DNA from: VRUE01 sp033856275
GTDB lineage: Bacteria; Actinomycetota; Thermoleophilia; Solirubrobacterales; 70-9
Assembly (NCBI GenBank): GCA_033856275.1
Contig: JAWVFJ010000006.1
Span: forward strand, 62,001 to 126,000
Direction of reading: 5' to 3'
DNA length: 64,000 nucleotides
Position 1 is the stretch's first letter. Every line of letters begins with the position of its first letter. Positions 22,970 to 31,582 of the stretch are shown here, in pieces. The notes under the pieces are model-generated. The model searched no databases, was not told where the DNA came from, and worked only from the letters and a program-made list of their open reading frames with translations. The position numbers and the translations under genes are program-made.

Positions 22970-25290
22970 GCGCGGATGCCCTGGCGGGCATCCTCACGTG
23001 GCACTGGCTTCGCCTTGAGGCGAACCGGCGTGGTCGAGAGCGCCTGGACGCGCAGATCGCTCCAGGTCAGGCCTTCGCGCACCAGCGCCGGTAGCCCGAG
23101 CGCGACGGCGGTGGCGATCTCGACCGCCTGCAGGATCACCCCGTAGGCGAGGCCATCCGCGGTGCTGATGCCGAAGCCCGTGTGCAGAACACTGATCACG
23201 GCGAGCTGGAAGACGCCGATATTCGAGGGCGTGGCCGGAACGACGGCGGTCACGTTGACGGCAAAGAGCACCGCGGCAGCGGCACCGATCCCTGCTTGAT
23301 CGCTGAGTCCAAGAGCGGCAAGCAGTGCCCAGCAGGCAGCGAGTTGGATCGCCCAGGCCCCCAGCTGAGCTACGGCGGCCGCCGGGCCTCGCCGCGGGTT
23401 GCGGAAGACTCGCAGGCCGGCACGAACCTGCACCAACGCGGCATGCAGCGCGGCACCCATCCGGGCCAAGCGCCCGTTGCCGTTGCGACGCATCAGTGGC
23501 GGCGCCAGCAGTACGACGAGGAGCAGCAGCAACGGCACGAAGCTGAAGGCGAAGAGCTTCTGGGTGCTGGAATGGAATAGATCGGTGGTCGAGACGATGA
23601 TCACCCCGAGCAGGGCGAGGGCGACGATGTTCAGCATCGTTTGCGAGACCAGCGTGCCGAGCAGCACGGGAAAGGTCTCGCGCATGCGGCCTATCCGGCG
23701 CGCTAGCGACATCGCGCGTGCCGGCTCACCGAGGCGAGCTGGCAGGGTCGCCGACATCAGCACGCCGATCATCGTCGCCGAGGTGACGTCGCGGCGACGG
23801 ACGGGCCGCAGCGGCAGCGCCGCGCGCACGATCCAGTACCAAGAGGCGGCACGGAAGAAGAGCGAGAGCGCCATCAGCGCGCAGGCAACCAGCACCCAGC
23901 TGAGGTCGGAGCGGACGATGCTTTCGACCACGTTGTCGACGCCGATCTTCTGCGCCGCCAGGGCGGTTAGGCCGACGCCGAGAACGCCGGCGCCGGCGAG
24001 CCCGATCCGGCGGGCGATCTTGCGCTTGCGCTTGCCCGGCTGGGCGGGGACGGGATCGAGCGAGGGGAGCCGCCGTGGTGGCTCCGGCGGCAAGCCGTCG
24101 GCCGGGCGTATCCCGGCCCAGTGCGCTGCCCGCTCCAGCGCGCCGCTTGGCTCGGGGGCCTCGATCGCCCGCTCGTACACCTCGGTCACTTGATCGGCGA
24201 TGTGGGGCCAGGCGTAGCGCTCGGCGCTCTGGCGGGCGGCTTCTCCCATCGCCGCGAGGCGCTCGGGCTCATGGTGGGCGCGCTGCAGCTCCTCGGCGAG
24301 CCGCTGTGGATCGCCGGGCGGGACGAGGACGCCGTCGACGCCGTCGCTGACCACGTCGCTGTAGCCGGCGATGGCGGAGGCGATCGCCGGCGTGCCGGCG
24401 GCGAACGCCTCGGTCAGGACCATGCCAAAGCTCTCGCCTGAAAGCGAGGGGGCACAGAGCACATCGGCCTCGTGCAGGGCTCGGTGGAGCGCCTCGCCGG
24501 AGACGCGACCGCGGACGTCGATCCAGCGCATCGTCTCCGGATCGGCGAGGTAGCGGAGCACGTCCTCGCGCTCGGCTCCAATAACTGTCAGGCGGCTGGG
24601 TACGTGCTCGACCAGCGCGCCGAAGGCGGCGAGCAGGATCGGTAGGCCCTTGCGCTCCTCTGGGCGGCCGACGAAGAGCACCCGCAGTTCCTCGCTGGGA
24701 GGCTTGGGATCGGCCGGCGCGGCGGCGACATCGACGCCATTGGGGATCACCTCGTAGCGGCCACCAAACCAGCGGCGGCCGGTCCAGGCGGCGGCCTGCG
24801 AGACAGCGATCCGGGCGGAAAGACGGTTGAACACGCGCCGCGCGCCGAGCGCCGAAGCGAGGTTGTTGGGCATGGGCTTGGTCGAGTAGGCGTGGAAGGT
24901 GCCGACCGCCGGAGCGTCGGTAGCGAGCGCGGCGTTCCAGCCGACCAGCGGCACCAGGGGCTCGTGGATGTGGACGACGTCGTAGTCGCCCTGGCTCAGC
25001 TCACGCCGGGGAGCGAGCACCCCACCGGCGGGGAACGGGGCAAGGTTCGAGATCGCCCCGTTGGAGGGAAAGCCCGCTGTACGCCCAAGTGGGATCAGAT
25101 AATCGGGGATCTCTCGCGTCTCGGGGGCGGCTCGGTGCAGCACTCGGCTGAGGCGGCCGGGCGGGTCAAAGGGGGCGAGCACGCGAACGTGGTGACCGCG
25201 GCCGAGGAACTCCTGGGCGAGCGACTCCACGTGTCGGTTCACGCCGCCCTGGTAGGACCAGGAATATGGCGAGACGAGTGCAATCCGCAC
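22966..25290 (-). CDS. Glycosyltransferase family 4 - LPG synthase-like flippase fusion
   Basis: A 774-residue fusion. Residues 1-385 are a GT-B GT4 mannosyltransferase of the PimA kind: PYSWSYQGGVNRHVESLA, GTFHAYSTKPM and CAPSLSGESFGMVLTEAF with the catalytic Glu. After a Pro-rich linker (about 390-430) residues 430-755 contain about eight membrane helices with PATPSNIGVFQ, typical of the LPG synthase TM/flippase-like UPF0104 domain. This joins a sugar transferase for a lipid with a membrane domain that may move or anchor the product. ATG 25290 opens the first strand. Confidence 0.85.
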   Translation of the reverse strand: MRIALVSPYSWSYQGGVNRHVESLAQEFLGRGHHVRVLAPFDPPGRLSRVLHRAAPETREIPDYLIPLGRTAGFPSNGAISNLAPFPAGGVLAPRRELSQGDYDVVHIHEPLVPLVGWNAALATDAPAVGTFHAYSTKPMPNNLASALGARRVFNRLSARIAVSQAAAWTGRRWFGGRYEVIPNGVDVAAAPADPKPPSEELRVLFVGRPEERKGLPILLAAFGALVEHVPSRLTVIGAEREDVLRYLADPETMRWIDVRGRVSGEALHRALHEADVLCAPSLSGESFGMVLTEAFAAGTPAIASAIAGYSDVVSDGVDGVLVPPGDPQRLAEELQRAHHEPERLAAMGEAARQSAERYAWPHIADQVTEVYERAIEAPEPSGALERAAHWAGIRPADGLPPEPPRRLPSLDPVPAQPGKRKRKIARRIGLAGAGVLGVGLTALAAQKIGVDNVVESIVRSDLSWVLVACALMALSLFFRAASWYWIVRAALPLRPVRRRDVTSATMIGVLMSATLPARLGEPARAMSLARRIGRMRETFPVLLGTLVSQTMLNIVALALLGVIIVSTTDLFHSSTQKLFAFSFVPLLLLLVVLLAPPLMRRNGNGRLARMGAALHAALVQVRAGLRVFRNPRRGPAAAVAQLGAWAIQLAACWALLAALGLSDQAGIGAAAAVLFAVNVTAVVPATPSNIGVFQLAVISVLHTGFGISTADGLAYGVILQAVEIATAVALGLPALVREGLTWSDLRVQALSTTPVRLKAKPVPREDARQGIRA

Positions 25291-25295
25291 GAGTC

Positions 25296-27167
25296 CTAAA
25301 GGGTAGTTGATTCCTCAGAGGCGATCCCGTGCGTGATTCGCGCGGATCGTTCGCTCCACGCATAACCCGCGAAAACAAGGATGTAGGCGGTGCCGATCTC
25401 GAGGAGGAGGGCGCCGGAGTCGTTTGCGAGGGCGCCGATGGCTGTCGCCGCGAGGGCGCCGACAAGCCCGGCGCGAAGGGCCGGGACGGGCGCGAGCCAG
25501 CGGCGCAGCCGATCGCGCTGCAGCACCGCGACTACGGCAAGCGCGGCAACGAGGGGAAGGAAGAAGAGGACCACAGGCCGGGCGAAGCTGTGCGCGGAGA
25601 GCTGCAGGCGGCGTTGAGCGACATCGGCGAGGTCGCCGAGTCCGCCAGCATCGAGCACCGAACGCGTCAAGTGGGCGTTGGCGCCCGAAACCAGGTCGGC
25701 GAGGGCGATCAGCGCCAGAACCACCAGCGGTGCGGCGATCACGAACAGGGCCGCGCGCCGACGCCGCGCGGCGATCACCGCGGCTGCGGCGGCACCGCCG
25801 ACCGGCAGCACGATTGCGGCGCCGACGTCGGCGCCAAAGCGGCCAGCGGCGAAGACGACCGCGGCAAGGAGGCTGACGGTGAGGAAGATCGCGGCGGCAC
25901 GGCGTCCCGCCATCTGCGGTGAGAAGCCGGCTAGGGCCGCCCCGGTTCCGGCAACGACGAGGACCCCCAGTAGCGCCTCAAGCTCGTTGCCGATCCCGTA
26001 GAAGCGCACCCCGAGTCCGGGGTTGGGGCCCAATAGAGAAAGCGAGGTGAGCGGCGAGCCGGCAATGACGTCGATCGCGTAGGCGAGGACGACGAGGCCC
26101 GACGCAACCGCTAGCGCGCGCAGACCGCCCAGCACGAAGAGTGTCAATGCGCTGAGCAGGGGAGCGCCGAACATGACCAGCAACTGTTCGGTCTCCTGGC
26201 TTGGTTTGAGCGCCGCCGCCGCAAGTAGAAGCAGGGGCAGGTAGACGATGCTGAGGCCAGCGAGCCGCACGGCTGCGCGACCAACCCGGTCGGCGCTGAC
26301 CAGGGCGGCGAGGCCAAAGACCACAAGCCAGACAAGCAGGCTGATCCCGATCACCGGCCCCCGCCGATCGGAGATCACCGCCATCCGCCCGCCGAGCGAT
26401 TCGATTGCGGCAACATCAACTGATCTCTCGGAACGAATCGGCTGCCCCGACATCTGCGACGGCACGTCGATCCCCAACCACGAAAGCACGGTCGGCGCGA
26501 TGTCCGTGGAAAGCACGTAGCCATCGGTCCGGGTGCTGTCCGAAGTCAGGGCCCCATCGAACCCCCGCCCCGCGATTCCGATCGCCAGCGCCCCGTTCTT
26601 CTCCGGCGGCGCCTCCCCGATCGCGATCAGCAGATCATTCCCTCGCAGCGCCTCCACGAGCTTCGGCAATTGCCTCAAGCCGACGGTTCGGACTGCGCAG
26701 CCTTTGCCAGCCTGCGCGAGAGTTGTCGCCAACAAGCCGGGCACGATGTCGGCAGGGGCAGATTCCGCCCGCTTAACCACCGCCTGGGAGTAGGCCGGCC
26801 CGCAGATCCCACCACCGAGGCGACGAGGCAAGTCCGAGTCATAGAGCGAATCGAACACCCGATTCCCCTGGCTGATGTCGAGATAGGTCTGCTCCGCCGG
26901 CACGCTCCCAAGCCCAGCACTCATCAGCCCTGGCGAAATGCCCCGAACCCTCGCAAGCCGCTTCACATCGATCGCTTGAGGCATGAGCGCCACGGTCACC
27001 CGCGGCAATAGAGCTCGTGTCCCTGTGACCGGGATCCGGACAGGGGGTGAAGCGTCTTGTACTTTTTTGTCAGGAGATTCTCGGACGGCGGCAACCGCCT
27101 CACCAAAAAAGTTAAGCGGAACCCCCTGCCCGGATCCCGCCGCCCCAAGAGAGACGACTATCGTCAA
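25296..27167 (-). CDS. Large membrane protein with alkaline-phosphatase-like extracellular part
   Basis: About 623 residues. The N-terminal half (GTRALLPRVTVALMP, DGYVLSTDIAPTVLSWLGID) looks like an alkaline-phosphatase-superfamily fold, but the metal-binding Asp/His set is not evident. The C-terminal half (about 300-620) has around ten hydrophobic segments and FYGIGNELEALLGVL. It lies 5 bases upstream of the glycosyltransferase-flippase gene, so it is one operon with it, suggesting envelope polymer work. The start is unsettled: TTG 27167 leaves only 4 bases to the hemQ start and puts the palindromic element 27030-27139 inside the coding region; a start near 27000 would make that region intergenic but remove the signal sequence. 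Confidence 0.65.
   Translation of the reverse strand: MTIVVSLGAAGSGQGVPLNFFGEAVAAVRESPDKKVQDASPPVRIPVTGTRALLPRVTVALMPQAIDVKRLARVRGISPGLMSAGLGSVPAEQTYLDISQGNRVFDSLYDSDLPRRLGGGICGPAYSQAVVKRAESAPADIVPGLLATTLAQAGKGCAVRTVGLRQLPKLVEALRGNDLLIAIGEAPPEKNGALAIGIAGRGFDGALTSDSTRTDGYVLSTDIAPTVLSWLGIDVPSQMSGQPIRSERSVDVAAIESLGGRMAVISDRRGPVIGISLLVWLVVFGLAALVSADRVGRAAVRLAGLSIVYLPLLLLAAAALKPSQETEQLLVMFGAPLLSALTLFVLGGLRALAVASGLVVLAYAIDVIAGSPLTSLSLLGPNPGLGVRFYGIGNELEALLGVLVVAGTGAALAGFSPQMAGRRAAAIFLTVSLLAAVVFAAGRFGADVGAAIVLPVGGAAAAAVIAARRRRAALFVIAAPLVVLALIALADLVSGANAHLTRSVLDAGGLGDLADVAQRRLQLSAHSFARPVVLFFLPLVAALAVVAVLQRDRLRRWLAPVPALRAGLVGALAATAIGALANDSGALLLEIGTAYILVFAGYAWSERSARITHGIASEESTTL
27030..27139. repeat. 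Palindromic element A, ~110 bp
   Basis: The outer arms CGGGATCCGGACAGGGGGT (27030-27048) and ACCCCCTGCCCGGATCCCG (27121-27139) pair in 18 of 19 positions. Inner arms ACTTTTTTG (27061-27069) and CAAAAAAGT (27104-27112) pair perfectly, and GGCGG/CCGCC forms a central hairpin. On the minus strand it is free of stop codons in the frame of the membrane-protein gene. It shares sequence blocks and architecture with element C at 44983-45101. Confidence 0.75.
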
Positions 27168-27171
27168 CCCA

Positions 27172-27870
27172 ATGGCCGCCGATCGCACGTTCGCAAAGTT
27201 CAGTTTCTTCAAGGTCGATCCTGCCTGGCGCCGTCGCGACGCCGAGCTGCGAACTTCCGACAAGCAAGAGTTCCTCGCCGCCTGCGAGGACTTCGCCCTC
27301 GATCGCTCGCTGCGCGCCTACTCAACCATAGGAACGCGCGGCGACGTCGACCTGGTCCTCTTGAGCCAGAGTCCGAACCTCGACGATCTGCACACTTTCC
27401 ACGTCGTGCTCGGTCAGAGCGGCCTGGCGAAGTGGAGCGAGACCCCCTACTCGTTCCTCTCGATGACCAAGCGCTCTCCCTATTCGGATGAGCAGGCGCG
27501 GCCGGAGATCTGCGCCTCGGAGCGCAAGTATCTCTTTCTCTACCCGATGATTAAGCAGCGCCGCTGGTACGGCCTGTCCCCAGAGGAGCGTGGCCGGATC
27601 ATGAAAAGCCACATCGAGGTCGGCCGCCGCTATCCCGAGATCACGATCAATACCTCCTATTCCTTCGGCCTCGACGACCAGGAGTTCGTGGTCGCTTTCG
27701 AGGGTGACGACCCGGGGATGTTCCTCGATCTGGTGCAGGAGCTGCGGCCGACCGAATCAAGCGAGTACACGGAGCTCGAGACCCCGATCTTCACCTGCGT
27801 GGCGCTCTCGCTGCGCAAGGCACTGGACGCGCTCGACGGGGTGCCCAGCGCTGTGGCCGCAGGCGCATGA
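27172..27870 (+). CDS. hemQ: Chlorite dismutase-fold protein, HemQ/ChdC-like
   Basis: A 232-residue chlorite-dismutase-family protein that fits the HemQ (coproheme decarboxylase) group of Gram-positives and actinobacteria. FAKFSFFKVDPAWRR opens it, YLFLYPMIKQRRWYGLSPEE and MKSHIEVGRRYPEITINTSY include the heme-binding His and the region of the catalytic Tyr, and SFGLDDQEFVVAFEGDD is the family signature. It would make heme b from coproheme III. No other coproporphyrin-pathway gene is nearby. ATG 27172 overlaps nothing but is close to the divergent gene; ATGA overlap follows with the next gene. Confidence 0.85.
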   Translation: MAADRTFAKFSFFKVDPAWRRRDAELRTSDKQEFLAACEDFALDRSLRAYSTIGTRGDVDLVLLSQSPNLDDLHTFHVVLGQSGLAKWSETPYSFLSMTKRSPYSDEQARPEICASERKYLFLYPMIKQRRWYGLSPEERGRIMKSHIEVGRRYPEITINTSYSFGLDDQEFVVAFEGDDPGMFLDLVQELRPTESSEYTELETPIFTCVALSLRKALDALDGVPSAVAAGA

Positions 27871-28406
27871 GTACTCAGGCGCTCAGCTACGCAATTGACG
27901 AAAACGACCACCTGATCAAGGTCGACGACGGCTACTACCGCTTTGCCGAAGAGAACGGCTGGCTCGAGGCCGGCAGCAGTCTTGGGCGCTCGCTCTGGGA
28001 TTACGTGGCCGGTCGTGAGCTGGTGAAACTGCAGCGGTTGCTGATCCGTCGTATCCGCGACGAGGTCGGCGACGTCGAGCTGCCCTTCCGCTGCGACGGG
28101 CCAAGCGTGCGCCGGGAAATGGACATCAGGATCGTGGCCCGTCCGGGTGGACGGGTCGTACTCTTCTCGGCGCGCTTGCGCTCCGAGGAAGAGCGGGACA
28201 CTCCCCAGCCGCTGCTCGATCCGGAGGCTCCACGGAGTGAGGAGATGGTGGAAATGTGCGGCTGGTGCGATCGCTTCGAAGTCGAAGGCGAATGGGTGGA
28301 GGTCGAGGAGGCGGCCAGGCGCTTGCGGCTGTTCAGTCGGCCCGAGCTGCCGGCGCTCAGTCACGGCATCTGCCCCGACTGCAACGAGATGCTGCTCGCC
28401 GCGTAG
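27867..28406 (+). CDS. PAS-like protein with C-terminal CxxC pair
   Basis: A 179-residue protein. Residues 1-110 look like a small PAS domain (ALSYAIDENDHLIKVDDGYY and LGRSLWDYVAGRE), and the C-terminus holds CGWCDRFEVEGEW and SHGICPDCNEML, two CxxC units that could bind zinc or respond to redox. SHGICPxC ends are seen in many sensor proteins with PAS domains. It overlaps the HemQ stop by 4 bases, so it is co-translated with it and may sense heme, redox or a flavin, but this is inference. Confidence 0.6.
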   Translation: MSTQALSYAIDENDHLIKVDDGYYRFAEENGWLEAGSSLGRSLWDYVAGRELVKLQRLLIRRIRDEVGDVELPFRCDGPSVRREMDIRIVARPGGRVVLFSARLRSEEERDTPQPLLDPEAPRSEEMVEMCGWCDRFEVEGEWVEVEEAARRLRLFSRPELPALSHGICPDCNEMLLAA

Positions 28407-28446
28407 GCGCGCGGCGCCGCGAGTTCCCTATTCTTTCGCGCTCTCC

Positions 28447-29853
28447 ATGAGCCAAATCGGAACTGAAGAGAATCCCCTGAGAGTCGCCATCGTCGGCGCC
28501 GGCCCCTCCGGCTTCTACGCGGCTGAGCACATCCTCAAAGACGGCGACCTGCACGCTCAGGTTGACCTCTTCGACCGCCTGCCGACGCCGTTCGGCCTCG
28601 TCCGTGGCGGCGTCGCGCCGGACCACCCGAAGATCAAGTCGGTAATCCGGGTCTACGAAAAAACCGCGGCTCGCGAGGGATTCCGCTTCTTCGGCAATGT
28701 CAAGGTTGGCCACGACATCGAGGTCGAGGATCTCGAGCGGCTCTACCACGCGATCGTCTTCACGGTCGGCTGCGAGACCGACCGCCAGCTCGGCATTCCC
28801 GGCGAAGACCTTCCCGGCAGCCACGCCGCTACCGCCTTCGTCGGCTGGTACAACGCCCATCCCGACTACGCCGACGACGAGTTCGACCTCGCCTGCGAGC
28901 GGGCCGTCGTGATCGGCAACGGCAACGTGGCGATGGATGTCGCCCGCATGCTGGCGCTGACCGATCACGAGCTGCGCCAGACCGATACGGCCGACCATGC
29001 GATCGAGTTGCTCGACCGCAGCGAGATCCGCGAGATCGTCGTGCTGGGCCGACGCGGGCCGGTGCAGGCAGCCTTTACCAACCCTGAGATCAAGGAGCTG
29101 GGGGAGATGGAGGACGCCGACGTGATCGTCGATCCAACCGACGTCGCGCTGGATCATGCGAGCGCCGCCTACCTCGAGTCCGAGCAGGCCGACAAGACGA
29201 CGCGGGTGAACGTCGAGACGCTGCGCGAGTTCTCTCAGCGCACGCCGCAAGGCAAGGGCAAGCGGATCGTGTTGCGCTTCCTCGCTTCTCCGGTGGAGAT
29301 CCAGGGCGACGGCAAGGTCGAGAAGATCGTCATCGGTCGCAACGAACTGGTCGAGGAAGGCGGCACCCTGCGTGCCAAGGACTCGGGCGAGCGCGAAGAG
29401 CTCGAGTGCGGCCTCGTCCTGCGCTCGGTCGGCTACACCGGCATCCCGATCGAGGGTGTGCCCTTCGACGAAAAGCGCGGCTTGATCCTCAATGAGGGCG
29501 GTCGTGTGCTCGACTCCCACGACTCCGGTCACAAGGTCGGCCACTACACGGCGGGCTGGATCAAGCGTGGCCCGTCCGGCGTGATCGGCACGAACAAGAA
29601 GGACGCGCTGGAGACCGTCCAGCACCTCTTCGCAGATGTTGAGTCGCAGACCTTGCTCAGTCCCGAGAGCACGGACCCGGGCGCCGTCGAGGCCCTGCTC
29701 GCCGAGCGCGCTGTGCGCTACGTGAGCTTCGAAGACTGGCAGGCGATCGACCAGGCCGAGATCGGCCGCGGTGAGCCTCACGGCCGTCCCCGCGTCAAGT
29801 TCGTCCGCGTCGAGGAGATGCTGGAGAGCCTCCGCGAGCACATCTCCGGCTAG
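28447..29853 (+). CDS. FprA-type ferredoxin/flavodoxin-NADP(+) reductase
   Basis: A 468-residue reductase of the adrenodoxin-reductase/FprA type. AIVGAGPSGFYAAEHIL is the FAD site, PTPFGLVRGGVAPDHPKIK the conserved segment after it, VVIGNGNVAMDVARML the NADPH site, and GWIKRGPSGVIGTNKKDA the C-terminal signature. It moves electrons between NADPH and ferredoxin, for example to cytochrome P450 or Fe-S assembly. ATG 28447. Located 40 bases after the PAS/CxxC gene and in line with hemQ. Confidence 0.92.
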   Translation: MSQIGTEENPLRVAIVGAGPSGFYAAEHILKDGDLHAQVDLFDRLPTPFGLVRGGVAPDHPKIKSVIRVYEKTAAREGFRFFGNVKVGHDIEVEDLERLYHAIVFTVGCETDRQLGIPGEDLPGSHAATAFVGWYNAHPDYADDEFDLACERAVVIGNGNVAMDVARMLALTDHELRQTDTADHAIELLDRSEIREIVVLGRRGPVQAAFTNPEIKELGEMEDADVIVDPTDVALDHASAAYLESEQADKTTRVNVETLREFSQRTPQGKGKRIVLRFLASPVEIQGDGKVEKIVIGRNELVEEGGTLRAKDSGEREELECGLVLRSVGYTGIPIEGVPFDEKRGLILNEGGRVLDSHDSGHKVGHYTAGWIKRGPSGVIGTNKKDALETVQHLFADVESQTLLSPESTDPGAVEALLAERAVRYVSFEDWQAIDQAEIGRGEPHGRPRVKFVRVEEMLESLREHISG

Positions 29854-30010
29854 CTCTTCGCCCTGCGGGTAGGCTAGGGCAACCGCAGACAACTGTCTTC
29901 ATTCCAACTGCGCCTGACGACGGCGAGGTTCCGTCGTTTGCAATAGGGTGGCGAATGCTGACGGCATTTTTTTTAGAAAACCTTTTCATTACCAATACCG
30001 CCACCCGACG

Positions 30011-31006
30011 ATGCACGCCGACAGCACCCTGCCCCCGCCTGCCCGAGTTCGCGCCGGCGGAACTGTGCTTTCCCTCATCGCGAGCCCGCTGAGCGTTCCG
30101 ATCCTCCGCGCCCACCTCGACGGACCGCTGCGCCTTCCCGACCTTCGCGAACGAATCGGCGGGGCGGCCCAGACGACCTTGCGCGGTCAGGTAGGCAACC
30201 TTCGCGGCATCGGCGCGCTCGAACGCCATGTGAGAGGCGGAATGCCTTACACGGTGGAGAACGAGCTAACCGAGGCGGGGAGGGGAGTGCTGGTAGTAGC
30301 CAAGGTCATCGAAGCGTGGCTCAAACGAGCGCCTCAAGGCCCCATCGTTCTCGGCAGCGAGCCCGCCAAGGGGGCGATTCGAGCGCTGGTGGGTGGCTGG
30401 GGGTCGACGATGCTGCGCGCTCTAGCCGCCCGCCCCCTCTCGCTGACTGAGTTGAGCAGCGTGATTGGCGATCACTCCTACCCGGCGCTCGAGCGCCGGC
30501 TCAGCGCGATGCGCGCCGCCCGCCAAGTAGAACCGAGACCGAACCGCGGCTGGGGGGCCAAGCCCTACGGCGTCACTGACTGGACCCGCCAGGCGGTTGC
30601 TCCCCTGGTGGCGGCCGGTCGTTGCGAGTGCGAACACTTTGCGGAGGCAACTGACCCCCTGGCCCGAATTGACATCGAGGCCGCCTTCCTTCTCTCGGTT
30701 CCCCTAGTAGACCTCGAGGTCACTCGCTCTGGCTCCTGTCTTCTCGCCGTCGACACCGGCAGTGTCAGGCACACCGAGGCAAGTGACCGTCTAGCCGGGG
30801 TTTACGTGGAGATCCGGGAAGGCGCAGTCATCTCCTGCAGCTCTCGCCTCGAGCAAGACCCCAGGACATGGGCCATCGGCTTAGTCAGCGCATGGGTCAC
30901 CGCGATAGTCGAGGGTAATTGTGACCGCTTGCGTCTTGGTGGTGAAGATCCAAAGATTGCCGATGATCTGATCAAGCGTCTTCACGGTTCTCTGAAAATA
31001 ACCTGA
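30011..31006 (+). CDS. Tandem winged-helix regulator (HxlR-like repeats)
   Basis: A 331-residue protein with two related winged-helix units: SPLSVPILRAHLDGPLRLPD and GWGSTMLRALAARPLSLTE are equivalent HxlR-type openings, each followed by a helix and wing (QVGNLRGIGALERH; RLSAMRAARQVEPR). A C-terminal alpha/beta part (about 220-331) has no recognised fold. It is preceded by an AT-rich stretch (about 29965-29995) that is probably its promoter. ATG 30011 is selected; an upstream GTG 29948 is less likely. Function unknown. Confidence 0.7.
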   Translation: MHADSTLPPPARVRAGGTVLSLIASPLSVPILRAHLDGPLRLPDLRERIGGAAQTTLRGQVGNLRGIGALERHVRGGMPYTVENELTEAGRGVLVVAKVIEAWLKRAPQGPIVLGSEPAKGAIRALVGGWGSTMLRALAARPLSLTELSSVIGDHSYPALERRLSAMRAARQVEPRPNRGWGAKPYGVTDWTRQAVAPLVAAGRCECEHFAEATDPLARIDIEAAFLLSVPLVDLEVTRSGSCLLAVDTGSVRHTEASDRLAGVYVEIREGAVISCSSRLEQDPRTWAIGLVSAWVTAIVEGNCDRLRLGGEDPKIADDLIKRLHGSLKIT

Positions 31007-31354
31007 CCATAAGCCATATGGTGAAACTGGCAGCCATCTTCGAGGCGGTGCCGGGCTTGCGCCTAAGCGCGCGCGCGCCTTTTTGTCCTGCTGGATTTTG
31101 CAGGCAAAAAACTCGCTAGTTCACAACTGTTGGTTAGCGTTAAGTGTGAATAATCTGTAGCTCTTGACCGTTTATTCGCGGCCTGTTATTCAATGCACTC
31201 CCGAGGCCACGAAGGGGAGCCTGTCAACTGCATGGCGCTGACCGAATGGACCCGGACGACCCTTGCCCCGGCTTAGTCGAAGGCCGGGAACCCCGGCGAT
31301 CAGCCAATGATCGACCCCCCATCGTCGTCAGCAGGGGGGCGAGCAGGCGGATGT

Positions 31355-31386
31355 TGGGACGGAGCCCCCCGTTGGGCTCCGTCCCA
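31355..31386. terminator. Perfect 13-bp hairpin in convergent spacer
   Basis: TGGGACGGAGCCC (31355-31367) and GGGCTCCGTCCCA (31374-31386) pair perfectly around a 6-base loop; flanking GCGG/CCGC lengthens the stem. It may be a terminator or part of a structured RNA. Confidence 0.55.
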
Positions 31387-31435
31387 CCCGCCGCACCTGC
31401 GAAAACGGGTTCTCTGAGGCCATAGCGAGGACGTC

Positions 31436-31473
31436 GCGCCGAGGTCCCCAAGTGAGAGGAGGGACCCCGGCGC
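31436..31473. terminator. Hairpin with 13-bp arms in convergent spacer
   Basis: GCGCCGAGGTCCC (31436-31448) and GGGACCCCGGCGC (31461-31473) pair in 12 of 13 positions (the other could be a G-U pair in one orientation), with a 12-base purine-rich loop. Confidence 0.5.
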
Positions 31474-31562
31474 TAACCGTAACTCAATGCCAGCGGGAAG
31501 AATCCCGCCAGGCGTAAAGAGCATAGAGCGCAAATAGCGCTGATTCCAGCCGCTATGGACAA

Positions 31563-31582
31563 AGTCCCCCTATTTTGGGACT
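31563..31582 (-). terminator. Terminator of metH
   Basis: AGTCCC (31563-31568) and GGGACT (31577-31582) form a stem that overlaps the TAG stop of metH. On the minus strand the hairpin is followed by TTTG, so it is a weak intrinsic terminator. Confidence 0.5.

Larger units (their letters stand above)
31007..31580. other. Hairpin-rich convergent intergenic region, no gene seen
   Basis: About 570 bases between the convergent ends of the winged-helix gene and metH. No convincing protein frame. It contains at least six hairpins: 31080-31110, 31355-31386, 31436-31473, 31493-31508, 31527-31541 and 31563-31582, some of them probably terminators. Its upstream half is relatively AT-rich (31085-31195). 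Known RNase P, tmRNA or SRP signatures were not found. Confidence 0.6.

Noticed and set aside
28357..29892. Long open frame (511 codons) antisense to the ferredoxin reductase
   Set aside because: Shadow frame from high GC at third positions; the sense gene has full FAD and NADPH motifs and the antisense product has no recognisable domain.
31200..31560. RNase P RNA, tmRNA or SRP RNA in the hairpin-rich spacer
   Set aside because: Their conserved core sequences are not found in either strand.
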